NCBI GenBank assembly: GCA_020853395.1
Contig: JADYYY010000010.1
Coordinates: 124,001-188,000 of the forward strand
Direction of reading: 5' to 3'
Source of the DNA: Acidobacteriota bacterium
GTDB lineage: Bacteria; Acidobacteriota; Vicinamibacteria; Vicinamibacterales; SCN-69-37
DNA: 64,000 nt
Each line of letters begins with the position of its first letter. Positions within the stretch are counted from its first letter, which is position 1. Below are positions 61,037 through 64,000 of the stretch, piece by piece. Under the pieces are notes generated by a model that searched no databases, had not been told where the DNA came from, and saw only the letters and a program-made list of their open reading frames with translations. The position numbers and the translations under genes were made by a program.

Positions 61037-61720
61037 TCAGCGACCAGCCGTCGACGACGGCAGAACGACGACGGCCGCTGCGAGCGCTGCCGTGCGCGTC
61101 AGGCTGACGGCGTGCGGCAAGCGGCACGGCTGCGGCGGCGTCACGTGGTCCAGCCACGGACGCCCGCTTTCGTCGAGGCTGACCTGCAGGGCGCGAGGGT
61201 CCTCCCCCAGGAAGCGGGGATCGCACTTCTTCAGCGCCTCCTTCGCGCACCACCGCGCCGCGAAATGCCCACGCGGCTCTTCCTGCCTCGCGCAATAGCC
61301 GATCTCGGCCGCCGTGAAATGCGCCTGGTAGAACTCGTGCGTCCAGAAGTCGTCCGCCGACGGCATCGCCTCCACCAGCTCGATGTCGAGCCCAACCAGC
61401 AGGTCGTGCGTGCTCGTCGGATCGACTGGTGCGACGCGCATCGGCGCGGCGTCCGATAGCGGCCCAGGCTCCGCCGCGGAGGACGTGGACGGCGGTTCGC
61501 CGAACAGCGCCGCTTCGAGCTCACCGAACGTGGCCGCAGCCACGGCAGCCGACGAGTACACCCCGAGACGGCGTCGAATGGCGGCGAGCAGCAGGCCGCG
61601 GCCCGCCGAGCCGCGCAGCCGCGGGTGGCGCAGCGAGAAGTCCCGGCCGATCTGCTCGGCCGGCACTCCGTACATCTGCGCGACGATGCTTCGCAGCGTC
61701 ACGGTGTCCGTGCGGCTCAT
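61037..61720 (-). CDS. ACP-like/AcpS-type phosphopantetheinyl transferase fusion
   Basis: The product is 227 residues. Residues about 5-72 look like an acyl carrier domain: IVAQMYGVPAEQIGRDFSL then LRGSAGRGLLLAAIRRRLGV, with Ser38 at the place of the phosphopantetheine Ser but without the usual DSL. Residues about 105-220 match AcpS: Asp112 in GLDIELVE, FTAAEIGYC and RWCAKEALKK (Glu161, Lys165). The late SxxH motif is SLTRT, so the His is replaced. The ATG overlaps the stop of the E2-like gene by 4 bp, indicating coupled translation. I know of no characterised protein with this architecture in a glycan locus. The AcpS part is a confident call; the carrier part is moderate. Confidence 0.78.
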   Translation of the reverse strand: MSRTDTVTLRSIVAQMYGVPAEQIGRDFSLRHPRLRGSAGRGLLLAAIRRRLGVYSSAAVAAATFGELEAALFGEPPSTSSAAEPGPLSDAAPMRVAPVDPTSTHDLLVGLDIELVEAMPSADDFWTHEFYQAHFTAAEIGYCARQEEPRGHFAARWCAKEALKKCDPRFLGEDPRALQVSLDESGRPWLDHVTPPQPCRLPHAVSLTRTAALAAAVVVLPSSTAGR

Positions 61721-63126
61721 GCGTACCAGTCCTGCAGGCAGACGGTGCACACGAGCTGTTCGGCACGGCCCGCGGCCGCGACCGCTCGCACCAGGAAGTG
61801 CCGCGTTTCCTCGAGCTCGTCGATGCTTCGCAGGCACAGCGCACATTCCGGCTCTGCCTTGGGCGGATCGGCGGTGATTCTTTTCGGAAGGCTCTGCTCG
61901 TGGCCGGCCAGCCGGTCTCGAAGTTCCTCGAGAAACGCCGTCGCCGACCGCCCGTCGGCCACCTGATGATCGAACCGCAGCACGAGATTGAAGATCTGGC
62001 TCCCCGGCGCGGGCGCGCACACACCGAGCACGGCCGACTGCCGCTCGCTCAGTACCGGCTGAACGTGCACGGCGCCCGTTGCCGAAAGATCCGTAATCGT
62101 GAACGTCGCTTCCGACAGGGCTCCCGGCGCCAGCGACTCGTCGAGGTAATCCATGATCAACTGCTGTTTCTCATCGAGGATCTGACGAACCGACTTCCGA
62201 TCCGCCTCCTTGATGACGACGACCTTGAGGCCAAGGCCAAGGTCGACGGCGTAGCCGATATTGACGGCGCCGTACTGGTAGCAGGTGCCAGCGCTGTAGT
62301 AGGCATTGAGCCCCGGGTACCTCGACAGCAGCCGGGCACTTTCGAAGATCAGCGTGGCCGCGAACACTCCCGGAGCGCCGTCTTCCTCTGCGCTGAAGAG
62401 ACGACCGTCGGTCGGCACCGGCACGGTCACCGAACTGGGAATCGTGTGCGAGTACGCGGCACGGATCTGATCGCCTTCGACGCGCTTGGCCCGGGGCAGG
62501 GGGACGGGAGTCACGCCGGCATGACCTCCGGCGCCGTTCGAGAGCGCCCCACCCGGTGAAGGCTCGATCACCTGCGCGGCCGGCCGCCGATCATCGTGCG
62601 CGGCAGCGTGCAGAAGCACGTCGCGCTCCCGAACGAGGAGCCGCCCTTCGAAGGCCCGAACGTCCACCGACAGCCGCTGCGCCACATCGGCTGCCCGCTC
62701 GCTGAACCGCGGTGCTCGACCGGGCGTTGCGCCGATCCGCAACGCCGGCTCGTCCCGGCCGCGCTCGCACGCCCTGCCGTCGTCGGCCGCCATCGACGCC
62801 GGTTCCGATGCTGTCGACGTACGAGCGGGCGGCTCGCTGCACACACGGTCGGGTCGCGACAGCGCCGCGGCTTGCGTCGACTCCGCATCAGGCCCGATGT
62901 GGCACAGCACCGCATCCACCGGGACGTCGTCGCCCTGCGCGGCGACACGCCAAACGACGCCGGACGCGGGCGCCGGCACATCGAAGGACGTCTTGGTCGT
63001 CTCGAGCACGACGAGCGGCGCACCGGCTTCGATGAAGTCGCCATCGTTGACGAGCCACTCGACGACGGCAACCGACGAGTCGTTCACTGATTCCACGGGA
63101 GGCCGCACCGGGACGATGTCAGACAT
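61717..63126 (-). CDS. E2-type (2-oxoacid dehydrogenase) lipoyl acyltransferase with four-Cys C-terminal tail
   Basis: The product is 469 residues. The lipoyl domain (about 1-78) has Lys45 in ETTKTSFDV. A peripheral-subunit-binding-like segment lies at about 138-172 (RFSERAADVAQRL...RERDV). The catalytic domain (about 215-410) has TFTITDLS and the active site FDHQVADG with His387 and Asp391. Residues about 426-466 add CALC and CTVC pairs, probably a zinc ribbon, which classical E2 proteins lack. It should move acyl groups between dihydrolipoamide and CoA or another thiol. E1 and E3 genes are not seen here. GGAGGT precedes ATG 63126. Confidence 0.88.
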   Translation of the reverse strand: MSDIVPVRPPVESVNDSSVAVVEWLVNDGDFIEAGAPLVVLETTKTSFDVPAPASGVVWRVAAQGDDVPVDAVLCHIGPDAESTQAAALSRPDRVCSEPPARTSTASEPASMAADDGRACERGRDEPALRIGATPGRAPRFSERAADVAQRLSVDVRAFEGRLLVRERDVLLHAAAHDDRRPAAQVIEPSPGGALSNGAGGHAGVTPVPLPRAKRVEGDQIRAAYSHTIPSSVTVPVPTDGRLFSAEEDGAPGVFAATLIFESARLLSRYPGLNAYYSAGTCYQYGAVNIGYAVDLGLGLKVVVIKEADRKSVRQILDEKQQLIMDYLDESLAPGALSEATFTITDLSATGAVHVQPVLSERQSAVLGVCAPAPGSQIFNLVLRFDHQVADGRSATAFLEELRDRLAGHEQSLPKRITADPPKAEPECALCLRSIDELEETRHFLVRAVAAAGRAEQLVCTVCLQDWYA

Positions 63127-63171
63127 GACCACCTCCGGCTGTCGTTCTTCTGTGAGGCCGGGTGGGACGTC

Positions 63172-64000
63172 TCACCCTGACACCGTCACGGGCAATGGCA
63201 CGCAGCGATCGTCCTCGTGCCCCACCGTCCGCTCCTCGGTCGTCCACTCGAGCAGCGGCCGCACCGCGCCGGGCAGGCCTCCGGGGTAATCGCCGCGCGC
63301 CGTCTCGGCGTTCGGACAATCGATCACCTGAAAGGCCACCGCATCCCGTTCCCAGAACTGCAGAATGTCCGGTTCCAGTGTACGCATCGCCGCGCCGATG
63401 AACATCATGCCTTCCGACAGCAGGTTCCCCGGTATTCGCCCGACGCTCCGATAGCGTCCGGCCGGCCGCGGCCTGGATCGCCAGCGGGGATCCTGGTCGT
63501 TGCCGACGAACGCGAACAGGCCCTGTGCCGTGTGGACGCTGAAGTGCGGCAGCAGCGTCAATCCCGGGCGCAGCACGTCGTATTCGAGCTCGATCGACAC
63601 CGGCTCGCGGATGTCGATCGCGTCGACGATGTCGCCCAGCCGGTTGCGTACGCGAACGGCGCGCAGACGCACGGCATCGTGTCCGGGCGCCCTGCCCGGA
63701 TCCAGCCACTCGCGCGCCGCCGTCGTCCCCAGCCCCGAGTGCAGGTAGTGCGCCACCACGTCGGCCGATGACCCGTCTCGCGTCAGCCGGCCGCCGTCGA
63801 GCAGAATCGCCCGCGGACACAAGCGCGTAATCGCCGGCATGCTGTGCGACACGAACAGCACCGTGCGCCCCTCGGCCCCCACCGCCTGCATCTTGTCGAG
63901 GCACTTCCGCTGGAACCGCGCGTCGCCGACGGCCAGCACTTCGTCGACGAGCAGGATCTCCGGCTCGAGATGCGCCGCCACCGCGAAGGCGAGCCGCAGG
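63172..64000 (-). CDS. Wzt-type polysaccharide ABC transporter ATP-binding protein, copy 2 (cut by window edge)
   Basis: The last ~275 codons are present and the frame runs to the right edge. Walker B EILLVDEVLAVGD, the H-loop FVSHSMP and a full Wzt-like C-terminal domain are seen. It is nearly identical to copy 1 through the ABC part and still very close in the C-terminal sandwich, differing mostly in the last ~25 residues. It lies 45 bp upstream of the E2-like gene, and begins the visible operon. Confidence 0.93.
   Translation of the reverse strand, partial: LRLAFAVAAHLEPEILLVDEVLAVGDARFQRKCLDKMQAVGAEGRTVLFVSHSMPAITRLCPRAILLDGGRLTRDGSSADVVAHYLHSGLGTTAAREWLDPGRAPGHDAVRLRAVRVRNRLGDIVDAIDIREPVSIELEYDVLRPGLTLLPHFSVHTAQGLFAFVGNDQDPRWRSRPRPAGRYRSVGRIPGNLLSEGMMFIGAAMRTLEPDILQFWERDAVAFQVIDCPNAETARGDYPGGLPGAVRPLLEWTTEERTVGHEDDRCVPLPVTVSG
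63231..64000 (-). repeat. Direct repeat copy B (in Wzt-like gene 2)
   Basis: Partner of 59753-60522, same orientation. The pair brackets the E2-like and ACP-AcpS genes, so homologous recombination between copies would delete exactly that module and leave one working ATPase gene. Confidence 0.85.

Overview
The window is a GC-rich bacterial chromosome segment of about 64 kb with dense coding on both strands. Several gene families point to Acidobacteriota, possibly the Vicinamibacteria: an ABC permease remnant of the FtsX/MacB type common in acidobacteria, a Ser/Thr kinase with a TPR sensor, several cytochrome c fusions to PQQ or beta-propeller dehydrogenases, a gcw_chp (TorF-type) porin and a Tes/membrane-spanning-lipid type radical SAM enzyme. 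The lineage is an inference from gene content; no rRNA or tRNA gene is visible.

Layout. (1) 1-2.8 kb: end of a fosmidomycin-resistance-type MFS gene, an S1/P1 nuclease, and a divergent LOR/SDH-ornithine cyclodeaminase gene closed by a strong hairpin. (2) 2.8-17.6 kb: a nitrogen-assimilation block on the minus strand. In transcription order it holds a LysR regulator, gltB, gltD, a sigma-54 activator, then a 386-bp control region with a good -24/-12 promoter and inverted repeats, then porin, glnD, glnK, glnK and amt. (3) 17.7-27.7 kb: Gfo/Idh oxidoreductase, MFS transporter, FAH-family hydrolase, SDR, ThuA protein, two secreted cytochrome c/beta-propeller dehydrogenases and a HAD phosphatase, which looks like a sugar or sugar-acid oxidation cluster. 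(4) 27.8-32.9 kb: MBL-fold protein, bidirectional terminator, radical SAM enzyme of probable membrane-spanning lipid synthesis, and msrQ-msrP. (5) 33.0-64.0 kb: a surface-glycan region. It includes a UDP-sugar dehydrogenase, a Ser/Thr kinase, a scar with a truncated FtsX permease and an IS3 remnant, a lipoyl-domain/left-handed-beta-helix acyltransferase fusion with a PIG-L deacetylase, a PEP-CTERM protein and three related right-handed beta-helix proteins. It continues with neuB-neuC and a long minus-strand operon (Wzt-like ATPase, E2-like acyltransferase, ACP-AcpS fusion, second Wzt-like ATPase, hexapeptide acyltransferase, GT2, rfbF, rfbC, SAF oxidoreductase, neuA, asnB, PQQ dehydrogenase).

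Most notable is a possible undescribed glycan acylation system. Two genes 22 kb apart carry closely related lipoyl domains with an ETTK lipoylation motif. One is fused to a hexapeptide acyltransferase and sits next to a de-N-acetylase. The other is an E2-type acyltransferase with an intact HxxxDG site and a four-cysteine tail, translationally coupled to an ACP-like/AcpS fusion and flanked by near-identical polysaccharide-export ATPases. I infer that acyl groups carried on lipoyl or phosphopantetheine arms are used to decorate a nonulosonate- or CDP-sugar-containing surface glycan. The domain calls are well supported by the sequence; the pathway is a hypothesis.
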